Notes: generated by a model from the sequence alone, not told the origin. A stretch of DNA of 64,000 nucleotides from Piezodorus guildinii (GCA_023052935.1 CM041292.1:172112900-172176899); one strand, 5' to 3'. Positions 22,411-34,232 are shown, numbered from the stretch's first letter. A program made the numbers and translations.

Positions 22411-23552
22411 ATCTATTAAAAACGTAAGAAAGAAGTAATTAAAACATTAATGCCATAATTTGCAGAAACCTGTAGTTATAAAAGTATCCTCAATTTCGAG
22501 ATTACTACATCTTTCAATTTTTCATAAGTCTACCGACATGTTCTTGGTGTTGGCAGAATTAACCCTTGTCAAAATTCGAAAAGGTAGTAAATAATAATAA
22601 AATTATGCACTTAATATATAGGTATATGCCCCGGAATGTTAAACACCCATCTCACCTAAATCAATATGACGAAAGAGCCACTTTAAACAATTGATTTTGC
22701 ATCCTGTAGATATTTTTCTGAATAATAATGATATATTTTATTAAACTAGCAATATTCATGTAAAATGGACATTTTTTAAAAATACCATACATTTTTTATC
22801 CTCATTGAAATTGTGTGACAAGTATTAGCTGCCTAATTTTCAACAATTAACCGTTCTCATTGTTGGCACTAATACAAACTGTATAATTTTAACTATGCAA
22901 GAATTCAACTATCGATTATAGGAGAGTTAAAGTAATTTTTTTTTCCGGAAATAAGAATTGTAATCATATACTGTTGGAAAGTTAAATATTTAAGAAAAAA
23001 AATTAATGAAAAGTTTTGGAAACTGTTGGAGGGTAATGAAAACCGCATACGATTAAGTAATTGTTTTTAATAATAAATTCGGCAAAAGGAAATAAATTCC
23101 CAACAATGTTTCATAAACATCTTTATCCAATAATCCAAATTTTCGTCTATTCAGGCATCATGTAAAATAGTATGGGTGAATTTCAATGTTTGTACACTAA
23201 CAATCACCTAATTGCGTCTAATCGAATAAGACACCTTCCCCAATTTTATTTGAGTAGAACTCAAAATAATAGTAAAACAATTTAAAAAAAAATTAATAAT
23301 TAATTAATGTTTAATTTAAGAAAATATTTAAAGAATAATTAAAATTACGCGTACATAATCTAGGAAGATATTTAACCGTCTATTATAATGTCAAAACAAT
23401 ATTAATAATAATAACTGATCATTGTTTCTTTATTTCCCTGTTTTTCAGTAGCCTCTAAGAATGATGAAGGCTTCTTACTTGAAATAGAATAAATGAACTT
23501 GTCTTTAGGGAACAAACAAATAGAGCCTACCTTGGCTATGAACATATTATAA
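22411..23552. other. AT-rich region with one exon-like acceptor
   Basis: No complete gene. A splice-acceptor-like tract is described separately at 23449-23492. The rest is AT-rich without recognised features. Confidence 0.3.
23449..23492 (+). other. Possible terminal coding exon after a strong splice acceptor
   Basis: The tract tttctttatttccctgtttt followed by tcag ends at 23448 and is a strong polypyrimidine/AG acceptor. After two bases the frame reads A S K N D E G F L L E I E and stops at 23490-23492. No upstream exon or donor was identified. The family is unknown, and a chance match is quite possible at this length. Confidence 0.2.
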
Positions 23553-24940
23553 TTTTTACTTTCACTTACTATATATAGTAAGAGAAAGTATTGCGATCGT
23601 GAAAATTTTCGAATTCCAGTTTTTAACGGAAATACACATTTTAGGGTCCCCTGAGTGAAAATAACTAAGTCCCGCAAAAAGGTCTGTGTGTGTGGTGACT
23701 CCCGGGCGGAAACGGTAAGTCCTATGAAACTGAAATTTCATATTTAAGACAAATATACAAAACCTTTTTCATCAAATGAGCTTACCAGAAGTGCCACTTT
23801 ATACCATGCATTTTGCTCCTTTTTTCGATTTTCTGGAAAACGGTTCCGACGATTTTGATTAAACTGGCTATATCGATATAAAATTAAATAGGCTTAAACG
23901 TCATGTAGGTTTCATTCTGATTAAAATGGTCTGACAGGGCTTAAATGCCGATATTTTAAATTTTCTTCCTCTAAAGTACCTTTAGTATTGTAGATTCTAT
24001 AAAATCCTTTCAATCCAAAGTCCTCCGTATAATAGTAAATGCTACTTATTATGTTTCCAACTATACCTTGCACCACGACCTTAATGTTCCTTTTATTTCA
24101 GACCTAATTCCATCCAAATTTTCCAAATTCCACCAGAATCTCATTCATCATCCTAATCCTCTAGCTCAATCCCTATCCAGCTCTACTCATCCTACAACCC
24201 ACCTAGAAGGTTGAAACGGCAGTGGCCCCGCGACCTTTTGTAAATATATTGGAGTTCTAGCACTGGCTAGATTCTCCACTCAATGTGATGTATGTATGAG
24301 TGTGTGTATGTGTATATAGGTATAAAGAATTCTTGACTCTATTGTATTGATTCATTATTGTGTATATATTTTATTGCAATTTTATGCTGTGTAAATATGT
24401 ATGAATGTAGTATGTATGATATCTTTCAGCACTACTATTAATGTCCAAATTGGGACTGATTGTAATTTTAACTCAATAAAGAATTGTTGTTGTTGAAAAA
24501 AAAAAAAAAAAAGATTCTATAAAAATAACCAAATTACCTTGTTACCACTGATAAAAAACAGTAAATTTATAATTTGAACGAGTTCGATATCTAATGAAAG
24601 GAGAAAAATGAAAAAATATCTTTTTAATGCAATTTTTTATGTTGAACATAAGAACAGTAATATACATGCATATATAACGTTGGAAAGCTAAAGATTTTAG
24701 AAAAAATATTATCTAATGCACAATCTTGTTAAAGTTAAGAGAGGGTGATGAAAAGACGATAAAACTAAGTGATTATTTTAGATCATAATATTTTTGAATA
24801 AAACACATGTTTCTATAGAAATTCCATTTAACTAATTATTTAATGGTTTCACTCATTTATATCTCTTACTGTATTCGAAAATTCTTTAATCGATTCTAAA
24901 AACGGAGGTAAGTGAAAGTCGTGTGTTGCCCGCACCAGAT
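23553..24940 (-). repeat. TGG-family repeat, reverse copy interrupted by a Jockey 3' fragment
   Basis: On the minus strand the repeat starts near 24940 (ATCTGGTGCGGGCAACACAC, then actttcacttacctccgt) and ends near 23553 with the hairpin tactatatatagtaagtgaa followed by agtaaaaa. A 507-bp Jockey tail with a target duplication sits at 24005-24511; without it the repeat is ~0.87 kb, like the other copies. Confidence 0.88.
24005..24511 (+). mobile_element. 5'-truncated Jockey copy (last ~230 bp of ORF2 plus 3' UTR)
   Basis: The sequence matches the end of Jockey copy 1 (16713-17207) closely: ORF2 codons for SFQSKVLRIIVNATYYVSNY... to RRLKRQWPRDLL, then the same 3' UTR and an A tail. One base is lost near 'catcctacaacccacc', shifting the frame. 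AGATTCTATAAAA is repeated at 23992-24004 and 24512-24524, proving retroposition into the TGG repeat. The close match to copy 1 suggests that lineage was recently active. Confidence 0.92.
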
Positions 24941-25689
24941 TTTTGTACGTATATCGAAAAAAGTAAATTAACAGTATTTTTCGATTGAGTAGAGATAACA
25001 ATAAAAAATACATCTACAGTAAGCTGTTTGAACAAAAACTGTATAGTACAGTGATCAGGCTTCTGCCAACTTTTAATATTAAATTATCACAGAAGCGTTA
25101 TTAGAAGTGTATTTATAAGAATCTTTTTTGAAGTCCTCTGAGAAACGATATGTTATCTCGGTGTGTAAAAGTTTTCACATACTGTTTCTGCTATAACCTT
25201 TGACGGTAACTAAATAAAATATACAAAATATCTTTTTCTCATGTATGTAAATGAGTAGTTTCATGACATTTTCATGGAATATTACTTCCATTCAGTTACT
25301 AATATCTCTAATCATCGCATTTGTACGCAGTTATTATCTATGTTTTAATAATTAAAAAATATCTTTTGAAGGTCTTCTGTGAAATTCCAAGTGTTAGCGT
25401 TTCCTTAACATTGAATGGATGTGGTTGGTTAACAGTTATCAAAGGGCTTACTGGTTCATAAATTTATCAGACCTTACTTAAAAATTCTCTGAATCGTTCT
25501 AAAACAAAGCTTTTAAGTCCTATCAAAAATGAATACAAATAATGATTTTATATATAAAATAATGATTATAAGGAAATGTTGCCTATAATATATCTACATT
25601 TTTTATCCTACTTTCTGCATACGCCAACTCATTTATAGTCTAGAAGTTAAGGACAATTCTATTCAACGGACTGAGGTATGTCTACACAT
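24941..25689. other. AT-rich region, nothing recognised
   Basis: No reading frame, RNA or shared repeat was recognised. Confidence 0.35.
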
Positions 25690-25794
25690 TAGGGGTGGGC
25701 ATAATCGAATGATCGTCATAATCGGATGAACGGACTTCGATGATTGAAATAATCGAATGATCCGATAATCGTCATTCGATTATGCCCACCTCTA
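25690..25794. mobile_element. hAT-type MITE, 105 bp
   Basis: Terminal inverted repeats of ~23 bp: it starts TAGGGGTGGGCATAATCGAA and ends with the complement (cgattatgcccacctcta). The flanks CTACACAT (25682-25689) and CTACAGAT (25795-25802) match at 7 of 8 bases, as expected for an aged 8-bp hAT target duplication. The interior is also rich in the aatcgaatga motif. There is no coding capacity; it depends on a hAT transposase in trans. Confidence 0.85.
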
Positions 25795-25802
25795 CTACAG
25801 AT

Positions 25803-26563
25803 GTCCTTAATCGATACTCCTTATAAAGTATAACAAGGATCCTCCAAGTATTGCTGTCCAGACCTTAAAGTCTTAAAGTAGTCAAAAGCCGCCCTCAAAG
25901 GTAATGTTTGCCAGTTTTTCATATTTAATTCACTGTTTATGGATCAGAAGAAAAAAATATTCCCCATTTAATTTTGCATAATAAGTATTTTATTAATGAA
26001 TTGCCTAGTACTTGCCGGTTAAGAGTAATCTGCCTCTGAAGTTTTGATAGGCTCATTTCCAAAAGATACTGTATCCCTCCTAGGAAATTTTACAGAAAGT
26101 GCAAAAATCTCTCATTGCTATATTATTAAACCGACTTATTTGATTCTTTACGCATTAAATCTAAAATCATTTTTTTACTATATTAATAACACTATTTTAA
26201 TGTTATGGATTGAAATATTTTAGTATGATTAGGAACAAAGCTAAGTGTGTAATAAGTACCTTTAGAAAACAATTGTATTTCTAAATCATGTTTTTAAAGG
26301 ACTTGAGTATTCATCAGATAAAATAAAAAACAAGATTTAGATAAAACTAAACGATAAGAATACATATATGTAAAAATATCAATTTCTTAAAATATGTCCT
26401 TTAGAACCTTTTGGAAATCAACGTCTCAATTAGGGCGTGTTTAAAATGCTTCAACCTCCAAAGTGCGTGCAGTACAAACGAGCCATTAGGTATTGTTAAT
26501 ACCAGAAGCGATTAGATAGGAAGGACATCGGTATAATAAGGTGAGGTTTAAAAATAAAAAAAA
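25803..26563. other. AT-rich region, nothing recognised
   Basis: No gene or shared repeat was recognised. Confidence 0.35.
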
Positions 26564-27446
26564 ATCTGGTGCGGGCAACACACGACTTTCACTTACCTCC
26601 ATTTTTAAAATCAATAAAAGAATTTTCAAATACACTTAAAGATAAAAATACGTGAAACTATTAAAGAATTAATTAAATTGAATTTCTATATAAATATGTG
26701 TTTTATTAAAAAATCTATTATATTATAATCTAAAACAATAACTTATCGTATTTTTATCACTCTCTATTAACTTTTAAAAGCTTGTGTATGAGATAATATT
26801 TTTTCTAAAATCTTTAGCTTTCCAACGGTGTATCATACATGTATATTACTGTTCTTTTGTTCAAAAACGAGAAATTGCATTAAAAAAATATTTTTTCTGT
26901 TTTCTCCTTTAGTTGGGTATCGAATTCATTCAATTTATATATTTACCTATTTTTCATCAGTGGTGACATGATAATCTAGTTATTTTTATAGAATCAACAA
27001 AATTAAAGGTACTTTAGAGAAAAATAAAATTAAAATACCGGCATTTAAGCCCTGTCAGACCATTTTAATCCAAACGAAACCTATATGATATTAAAGCCCA
27101 TTAAATTTTACATCGATATAGCGAGTTTAATCAAAATCGTTTCCGAGAAAATCGAAAAAAGCTGCAAAATGCATACTATAAGTGGCTCTTCTAGTAAGCT
27201 CATTTTGATGAAAAAGGTTTTGTAACGTCTCGGGTGTATAGGACTTAGCGTTTCCGCACGGGAGTTACCAGACACACACACACGCACACACACAGACACA
27301 CACACACACACATAGACCTTTTTGCGGGACTTGGTAATTTGGAATCAGGGGACCCTAAAATGTGTATTTCCGTTGAAAACTGGAATTCGAAAATTTTCAC
27401 GATCGCAATACTTTTCCTTACTATATATAGTAAGTGAAAGTAAAAA
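26564..27446 (+). repeat. TGG-family dispersed repeat, complete forward copy
   Basis: Starts ATCTGGTGCGGGCAACACAC then actttcacttacctcc; ends cttactatatatagtaagtg then aaagtaaaa. An internal (CA)n tract at 27271-27311 is longer than in the other copies and creates artefactual Cys/Val-rich frames on the minus strand. Non-coding. Confidence 0.9.
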
Positions 27447-27639
27447 TCTAGGAAGGTAATAGGAGTCACTTAAAAGATGTAGGTTAGATTTTCAGCTATT
27501 GAAGAAATTAGCTTCTCTTCTGATTTCTATGTTAACCATCATGAGTTTAACAAATATTCAATGAAAACTATTAGTGAGCGAACATCCATGTTTTCTTTTG
27601 AATGATAACCAACTAAGAATATTTTTTCTGTTTATCCAT

Positions 27640-27905
27640 TAAACGTCACTTTGCGCTGCTGAGGCTAATCGGACGATCCTACAGTGGGAGTCCTAAATTT
27701 TGCCTAATGTATGATTAGAATAGAGATCTTTAAAGAGGACCAGACATCGTACAGGTTCGAGACCACCTCGTTACGTCTCCTCCGAAGGACGACATAACTG
27801 AGGATTTTTTAATGGGAGTAAAATAGGGTCATCGGCAAGGGTTGAACCCGTGACCTAGGGCATAAAAAGCTCTTGTGCTAGGCACTAAACCACAGGTGAC
27901 CCCAA
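27640..27905 (-). repeat. tRNA-derived SINE, family S1
   Basis: On the minus strand the head reads ggggtcacctgtggtttagt..., with gggttcaacccttgcc as B box, then the S1 body (ggattttt near 27808, aggacgacat, gtcctacagtgggagtccta in reverse) and a tail toward 27640. It matches 42943-43171 and 47876-48152 throughout. Confidence 0.75.
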
Positions 27906-28601
27906 CTAAAAGTAGTAATCGATCTGAATAATAGTAACCTAGACCTGAGTGAATCCTATTCTCTTCCCTCCTGGCTAATCACTTATAGCGTAAACAAGGC
28001 TTTAGACCGACAGATGTCTAATAGCACTCAAATTAAATGCTCTAAGAAGTAGTCTATTATGCTTAACCTCGTTGGGAATCAATATCGACTTGAATATAGC
28101 TAAACGTTAGATAGCCATATCAAACTATTCAACTACTCGACTTCGGAGGCAGATTATTCGAAAGCGGAAAATATTAGCCAACTTGTTTGCAAGTTATTTA
28201 TTATGTAGAATTAAATGAGGAATACTTTTGCCCATCTTCGTTATTTCCCTCAGACCCACCGATCAGAAGTGAGAAAACTGGCAAAACGTATCTTTAGGGC
28301 AAGTTTTAACTACTTTGGGGCTAAATTTCACCTAAAGGTCTAGAAAGAAAGGCTTGAGGGTCCTTGGGTGATAAGTACTATCGATTAAGTATATCTGTAG
28401 ATATACATTCGTCCGTTGAATAAAAGCGCCCCTGGCTCCTACGCTACAACCTTATTGAATCGATTTTAGCATTTTTTTTGTAATTTTTTTTTAAATTATA
28501 CCTTTAAGTATGAAGAGTTCACACCGTTAATGTTTCTCTATTCTGCGCAAATATTCTGCCAACGCATAAACTAAGACGTTTGGTCTAAAATATTTTTAAA
28601 A
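27906..28601. other. AT-rich region, nothing recognised
   Basis: No gene, RNA or shared repeat was recognised. Confidence 0.35.
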
Positions 28602-29388
28602 ATCTGGTGCGGGTGACACACGAATTTCACTTACCACCGTTTTAAAAACCGATTAAAGAATTTTCTAATACAGTTAGAGATAAAAATGATAAAACCATTA
28701 AAGAATCGATTCAATTGAATTTCTATAAAAACCTGAGTTTTATAAAAAAAAAATCTATATATTATCTAAAATAATCAGTTAGCTTAATTGGCTTTTAGTC
28801 AGTATTTAATAAATTTTGCAAGCTTTTGTAAAAAATAATATTTCTTCTAAAATCATTAAAACGTTATATTATACATGTATATTACTGTTCTTATGTTCAA
28901 AAACAAAACAGTTATTATGTTTTTTTTAGTTCTCTCTTTTAGTTGAATATTGAATTCCTTCAACTTATATATTCACGTGTTTTTCACCATATTATCAGTG
29001 TTATCAAAATAATATGGTTATTTTTATAGAATCTACAAAATTTAAGGTAGTTTAGATGAAGACAATTTAAAATATCGGCATTTAAGCCTTGTCAGACTAT
29101 TTCAATCAAAATAAAACCTACATGATGTTAAAGCCCATTAAATTTTACATCGATATAGCGAGAACATCTCGGGCGTATAATTGCCTTAAATATGAAGTTT
29201 CAGTTTTATAGGACTTTCCGTTTACGCGCGGGAGTTACCACACACACAGACCTTTTTGCAGGACCGTTATTTAGACTCAGGGGACCCTAAAACATGTATT
29301 TCCGTTGAAAACTGGAATTCGAACATTTTCACGATCGCAATATTTTCCTTTACCATGTATTTCAAATATAGGTAAGTGAAAGTAAAAA
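28602..29388 (+). repeat. TGG-family dispersed repeat, forward copy with internal loss
   Basis: Starts ATCTGGTGCGGGTGACACAC; ends ttcaaatataggtaagtgaa then agtaaaaa. About 100 bp between 'cgatatagcgag' and 'acatctcgggcgtata' (near 29160) are missing compared with other copies, explaining its shorter ~790-bp length. Confidence 0.87.
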
Positions 29389-30313
29389 TGTTTGGTTGGT
29401 TGGTGTGGTTACAGGAGTAAAACCAATAAAAATTTCGGACCTAACTTTACAATTGAATTTTTTAAAGATTTTGTTTTATATTTAGAATTTATTATATTAT
29501 CCCATTTTATTTAATTACTGAAAAAGAAATGTAATACACAAAGAAACTAGATTTTTATTTACGATACTTGAGTAACCGGAATTCAAACTGACTAAATTAA
29601 ATTTGAAATAAGTTAATACAATGTTTTAATGAATTACATAATACGATTTTGTTTATTTTTTTCACATATTTGATTTTTTTAAACTCAATAACTTGCACCT
29701 TTAAAATACATACAATAATAAAATGGATTATATTTTTTAGATATGGAAAACGGCTTATTAAGGCATTAGGGAGGCAACACCAGTGGTTCATTTTCCTGAC
29801 ATTCAAAAAGAAACTATTTTTTAAGACTAGAAAGGTCTCTCATCTAACTTCTTTTTAGCCAACGCCGAGTTATGTATGGTATGTCAGTTGTAGCCATGAT
29901 TTGCACAAGTTTGTCGTGAAGTCGTTAGTAAGTCAATCGAATGTGTTTTGTTATCGTTGGAATTCTAAAGTCAGTATGAAGAGTAGTTTGAAACTTACGA
30001 AGGTGAGTTCATTGCTTGTTTTAAAATTTGAATTGAAAGGTTTGTATTTTTTGACTGTGTGTATTTTTAACTGGTCCTTAAATTTGGCAAGCAAGTCTAT
30101 ATAGGTTTTAGTGAATAAGTATATACGTTAAACGATTAGAGTGGGTATATAGTATCGAATCTAACAGTCTGAGTCGAAGGTTTAGTTTTACGTTTTGTCT
30201 AGACGTGTGGACCCCATGTCAATCTTTTCACATGTTTGAATGAATAGATTAATTTACTCTTTCAACTATGGGTTGTCTGAAGTTATGTCGAAAAACTACC
30301 CCAACTCGAGCTA

Positions 30314-30344
<31 letters not shown>

Positions 30345-30919
30345 GACTAAAGCCGGAAGAGATGAAAGAAGATAGAGATTTAATAAGGAATCGCTTGGGG
30401 TTCCCACACTTACCCACCAACACCAAGATGCCCACTATCAGTCTTCACGGTGACAACTCATTTTTTGTCACCACCTCTTATTTTTTTATTTTCTCTTTAA
30501 TCGCTTTATTTGTCGTGTTGTTGTTTTTTTAACATTGAGGCCTAATGACAACTCTTTTAAAGCTCTTTTTCCCACAGAAAGAAATATCATAATGAAAAAT
30601 CATATTTATGATCTAGATGAGTTGTATGAGAATTTCTCGGTTATTCAGACACTCATTTGAAAGCTCATTATCAAGAAGGTACTTTACATCGTCAGAGAAG
30701 ATACTACACCACTGAGAAGATTTTATTGAAATTATTATTGCAGATAAAAATTAGCTTATTTTTAAATTAAATAGGCTGTATGTGATATTTTAACCAATAA
30801 AGTTACTAAACATGTTTTAATGGTTCTTATTATTAATGTTAAGAAAGGGCAGTAGAATGAAAAATTAAAATACAACAGAAAAAATATATTCATTTTGAAA
30901 TTTAAATAAACATATTTTT
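29389..30919. other. AT-rich region with a 26-bp A tract
   Basis: An A run lies at about 30319-30344. Just before it a short frame starting at 30267 begins MGCLKLCRKTTPTRAK and then runs into poly-Lys from the A tract. A donor-like aaggtgagtt lies at 30000. No target duplication was found around the A tract. No recognised gene; see the findings. Confidence 0.3.
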
Positions 30920-31470
30920 TTAAATATTTTATTTGTTGTAATTTACAACTGTATTAAAAAACACAATGAGTAAATATGCAGTATGAAGAGAAGTCATGAA
31001 AATGTCTTGAGAAAGAACTACCCAGTAGTATCATTTCACTAACTATTTTAAGGCAGTAGGTCCCGAGACCACCTTCTTATCAATCGTCTCGGAGGGTTAT
31101 CAAGGATATCTGAGGAAAATAAATTACGGATAAGTGGGTGTGTGTGGGCAGAAGTTTAGAATGAAAAGAGGTGTATCTATCTTGGGCTATGTCTGCAACA
31201 AATGGGATCTTTAGGTCATCATGGAGGAGTTGATTTGTGACAAAATAAGGGACATTCAGAATTTTGGATTGTAATGATTCAATGCGGAAGGAATTAGATG
31301 GTTTAGTAGAGCCCCAAAGCTCGATTCCATGTGTCCAAATAGGTCAGATAATAGTGATGTAAATGAGTCTTTTGTAATATAGTGGAAGTTTTGAACGTTT
31401 GTCTAGTAAGTGTTGTAGTAATCGGTTTCTTCGACCAGTTTCTTATCGTTTCAGTCATTGTGTGAAGGTA
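30920..31470 (-). pseudogene. Jockey-like ORF2 3' relic
   Basis: On the minus strand, broken frames give PIWTHGIELWGSTKPSN (the PIWTYGLELWGTAK region of intact Jockey ORF2), then FRIESLQSKILNVPYFVTN, then LLHDDLKIPFVAD, in the correct order. It then runs into an AT-rich 3' region ending near 30920. Several small indels break the frame. It is more diverged than copies 1 and 2 and represents an older lineage. Confidence 0.7.
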
Positions 31471-31714
31471 ACATTTAAAGAAATAAACATTTATTTAGGT
31501 AAACCATAGGTGCTTATTTTTTTATAAAACACATATAGTTCTCCGGATTCCCAGAATGTTCCAGCAACGCGACATTGCAAAAAACATCAGTGTTTTTTTT
31601 TTTGGTGTGTTGTACACCAACTTTTGATTAAAAAACAATGGAAAGAATTGTAATTATAACTTCATAAAATATTAATTTTTATTACAATTAAGATTAGTTT
31701 GAATGAATAATTGT

Positions 31715-31992
31715 ATTATTAGGTTCCTTTAATTAAAATGATCCTTTTCATTCAACTTATTTTATTTTCTTATTTTTTGTCCCTACATTTCGGCTCTTTG
31801 CCATTCTCAAGGGATCTCTTTATACTCCTTTATACACTCTATACAATATATATCTATATATTGTATAGAGTGTATAAAGGAGTATAAAGAGATCCCTTGA
31901 GAATGGCAAAGAGCCGAAATGTAGGGACAAAAAATAAGAAAATAAAATAAGTTGAATGAAAAGGATCATTTTAATTAAAGGAACCTAATAAT
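31715..31992. repeat. 278-bp palindrome, perfect but for the two central bases
   Basis: Each ~139-base arm is the exact reverse complement of the other, checked base by base; only the central pair (31853/31854) does not match. Left arm runs attattaggttcctttaatt ... ctatacaatatata; right arm mirrors it. Each arm contains a small hammerhead-like motif (31893-31927). The arrangement looks like two 3' ends of a Penelope-like element joined head to head. A transcript would fold into one long hairpin. Confidence 0.95.
31893..31927 (+). ncRNA. Hammerhead-like motif inside the palindrome
   Basis: In order: TCCC, TTGAGAA, T, GGC, AAAGA, GCC, GAAA, TGTA, GGGA. TCCC/GGGA can form helix I and GGC/GCC helix II, with the GAAA box at 31916-31919. 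The CUGAUGA box is changed at positions 3 and 8 (C to T and G to A), which would exchange the core C3-G8 pair for U3-A8. The layout, including the extra T before helix II, matches the Penelope motif at 12475-12514. The mirror copy lies on the minus strand at 31780-31814. Confidence 0.4.
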
Positions 31993-32354
31993 TCATAAAA
32001 TATATTTGTATCGGTGGTAGGTTATGTTCTTTAGGACGTATTAAGGGGCTAAAGGTTTTAGCTTATTGAGTTTTTCAGAATCGACGGTTAAGAAATCAGA
32101 ACTCATACTAGACAAAAATCACAAGAAACCATCAAAACTTCCAATCCAACATTGGTATTACCGTACGTTTTAGACATACGAGATTGAGCTATACGGATCT
32201 AAAATACCTGAAGAACTCTTTACTGCCTTTTACTTTATATCCAATAAAAACATCCATGTTCACCGACTGCATAGTCCATATTTTCAGCATTTTCGTAATT
32301 TCGGTGTTTATTTTCCATAAGGACTCGGATATCGTATTAGAGATTCCTTCTATT
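31993..32354. other. Spacer, nothing recognised
   Basis: A 60-codon plus-strand frame (32184-32366) has no recognised motif. No other feature. Confidence 0.3.
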
Positions 32355-32365
32355 ATTCCCGAATA

Positions 32366-32633
32366 GGAGGAGACCGTGGCTGAATGGCTAGCGCGCTAGC
32401 CTATCACGCCAAAGGCTGTGAGATCAAATCCCAGTCCTCAAGAGGTACTTTTTCAAGCTTATAATGTAAAGGGGGAGTCACTCACAACCTCCCCCGGATA
32501 TATGAGACCCATCAGCCAACTGATCTCCACTCACAAAAATAGAGGCAGAGAGTGATGTCCAAATTACATAACGTCTTAGGATACCATACCGCGCGGACAA
32601 TTGAGACCCAGACTCTCGTGCCAACCAAATAAA
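32366..32633 (+). mobile_element. tRNA-derived SINE (family S3) with 11-bp target duplication
   Basis: The head accgtggctgaatggctagc (A box) and tgtgagatcaaatcccagtc (B box) resemble a tRNA of the Ser/Ala type. The body is unrelated to S1. ATTCCCGAATA is repeated at 32355-32365 and 32634-32644. The tail is short (ccaaccaaataaa). This is a retroposed unit, not a functional tRNA gene, because the cloverleaf 3' half is missing. Confidence 0.82.
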
Positions 32634-32689
32634 ATTCCCGAATACAATGATGTCTGCGTATACCAGGAGGGTGAGATTAACTGGAGTAT

Positions 32690-33330
32690 AATATATATGT
32701 TATTATTATTTTTTTTTAAAGATAATTGCAAACAAGAAAGTGATACATTCTAAAATATAAAACATATTCAAAAGCGAGTACGGCAAGTATGTTACTGTCG
32801 GGTACTTGAGAGAAACGACAGAACGAAAAACACCTCACCTATTGTCCACTCGTGCAGGCTCCATTAATGGCCCGGTACAATAAAGCCGCATTGCGCGGAA
32901 TTGAGGAACTCGGTTAAAAACCCCTTCTAAAACAATGTAAGAGAAAAACGAGGCAATTTTCTTTTTGCTGGGAGGGGAGAGCCGAATCAAAGGTGATTTC
33001 CTAACAGATGACGGGACAGTTTGGATCGGGTGCCGGCAAAACCTTGAGTCATTCCTTAATTAGCTAAAACCTGGGGCTCATGGAAAAAAAAAAGTGGAAG
33101 GAGGAGCGGATCCAATCGCCTACAAAGGGAATTAAAGCTGGGCCTGGGTGAAGAAAACTAAATAAAGGTCATTCCAGACTTTTTACCGGAGCTATCAGTG
33201 TCGCCGCGTGGGATACTGGCCGCCACCTCAGCCTAGCCTGGCCCAGCTATGACAAAAACCCTTCGCCGCACCCTGCGCCTTCTCTCATCATAATCACTCT
33301 CTGCCCTTTCAAAATCAACTTTATTTGTCT
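32690..33330. other. GC-richer island, unknown
   Basis: From ~32800 the sequence becomes GC-rich (cgccgcgtgggatactggcc, cctagcctggcccagct). No frame longer than a few dozen codons and no family motif was found. It could be a host promoter/exon island or an unrecognised repeat. Confidence 0.3.
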
Positions 33331-34035
33331 TCTTTTTTTCTTATTCTTAAAACAAACAAGCACACATTTCACGACATGATAACATAAAAGCATTCAACGT
33401 TATGACATTATGTCAGCGTTATTAGCGTGAAAATGACAAAACATTTTAGGGTCGTGATACCATCTTCCACTGTCATATACTGGCTAAAATATAAAAATTC
33501 GTATGAATTCCCAACTGACAGTTAAGAATAAGGTTCTTTGAAACAAGAAAATTATGAAAACCTGGGATTGAGTTAAAGGATTGTTCCAAGAATAGTAATA
33601 TATGAATAAGCCAGACATTTCAAAATAAAGAATTCGAAGTATATTTAATGTTCGGTGGTACATAATAACAAGCAACTGCATAAATATCTGACTTTGTAAA
33701 GGATGGAATAATTAGATATCCAAATAAACATGACTGGGCGATCAAAACTCAACTTAATTCTGCAATGCTGTCCTTGGCTGAGGAAGCGCAGTTTCAAATG
33801 GGTCATTTAAAAAGAGTAAATTCTTGTGATTTGGTAAGAAAGTAAATTACAATTGTAAAAGAAAAAGAGAAGTCGGGTGACTAGCCACCAGACCATTGGT
33901 ACCCAAAACAAAGGCCATTATAATGAAAGAAGAGTAAATTGTTTGGCCATTTAAGTCTTTGCAGGAAGATACTTTAATGCATTGGAGATCCACACTAAAT
34001 GAAGGCTTTCGATACAAGGCTTCAAGTAGGTGCCT
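33331..34035. other. AT-rich region, nothing recognised
   Basis: A 65-codon minus-strand frame (33484-33681) has no recognised feature. Confidence 0.3.
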
Positions 34036-34232
34036 TAAATTAGCCAGCCAATCGTCACCATTTTGGTTTTTTTGTTCACCCCTACCTCGCGGGAGATTTA
34101 TTCTAAGTTAAAAGCCCTCCGGCATCGAGACAGAAACTCGTAATCATTTCAATCCAAGTTTTCCATATCATCTGGTTGCTGGTGGTGCTTACAGCAACAC
34201 GCGCTAACCCACTCAGCTATACCGCCCCCTCA
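34036..34232 (-). repeat. tRNA-derived SINE, family S2
   Basis: On the minus strand: tgagggggcggtatagctga gtgggttagcgcgtgttgct, the block accagatgatatgg, then ttacgagtttctgtctcg, and the end gcgaggtaggggtgaac. All of these occur in the same order in the S2 copy at 2723-2949. The A tail is reduced to a short run and no target duplication is clear. Confidence 0.75.

Noticed and set aside
27108..27469. Cys/Val-rich minus-strand ORFs
   Set aside because: They read the (CA)n tract inside a TGG repeat and are absent from other copies.
32366..32440. tRNA gene
   Set aside because: A and B box-like sequences are present but there is no acceptor-stem closure, and a target duplication brackets a longer unit, so it is a SINE.
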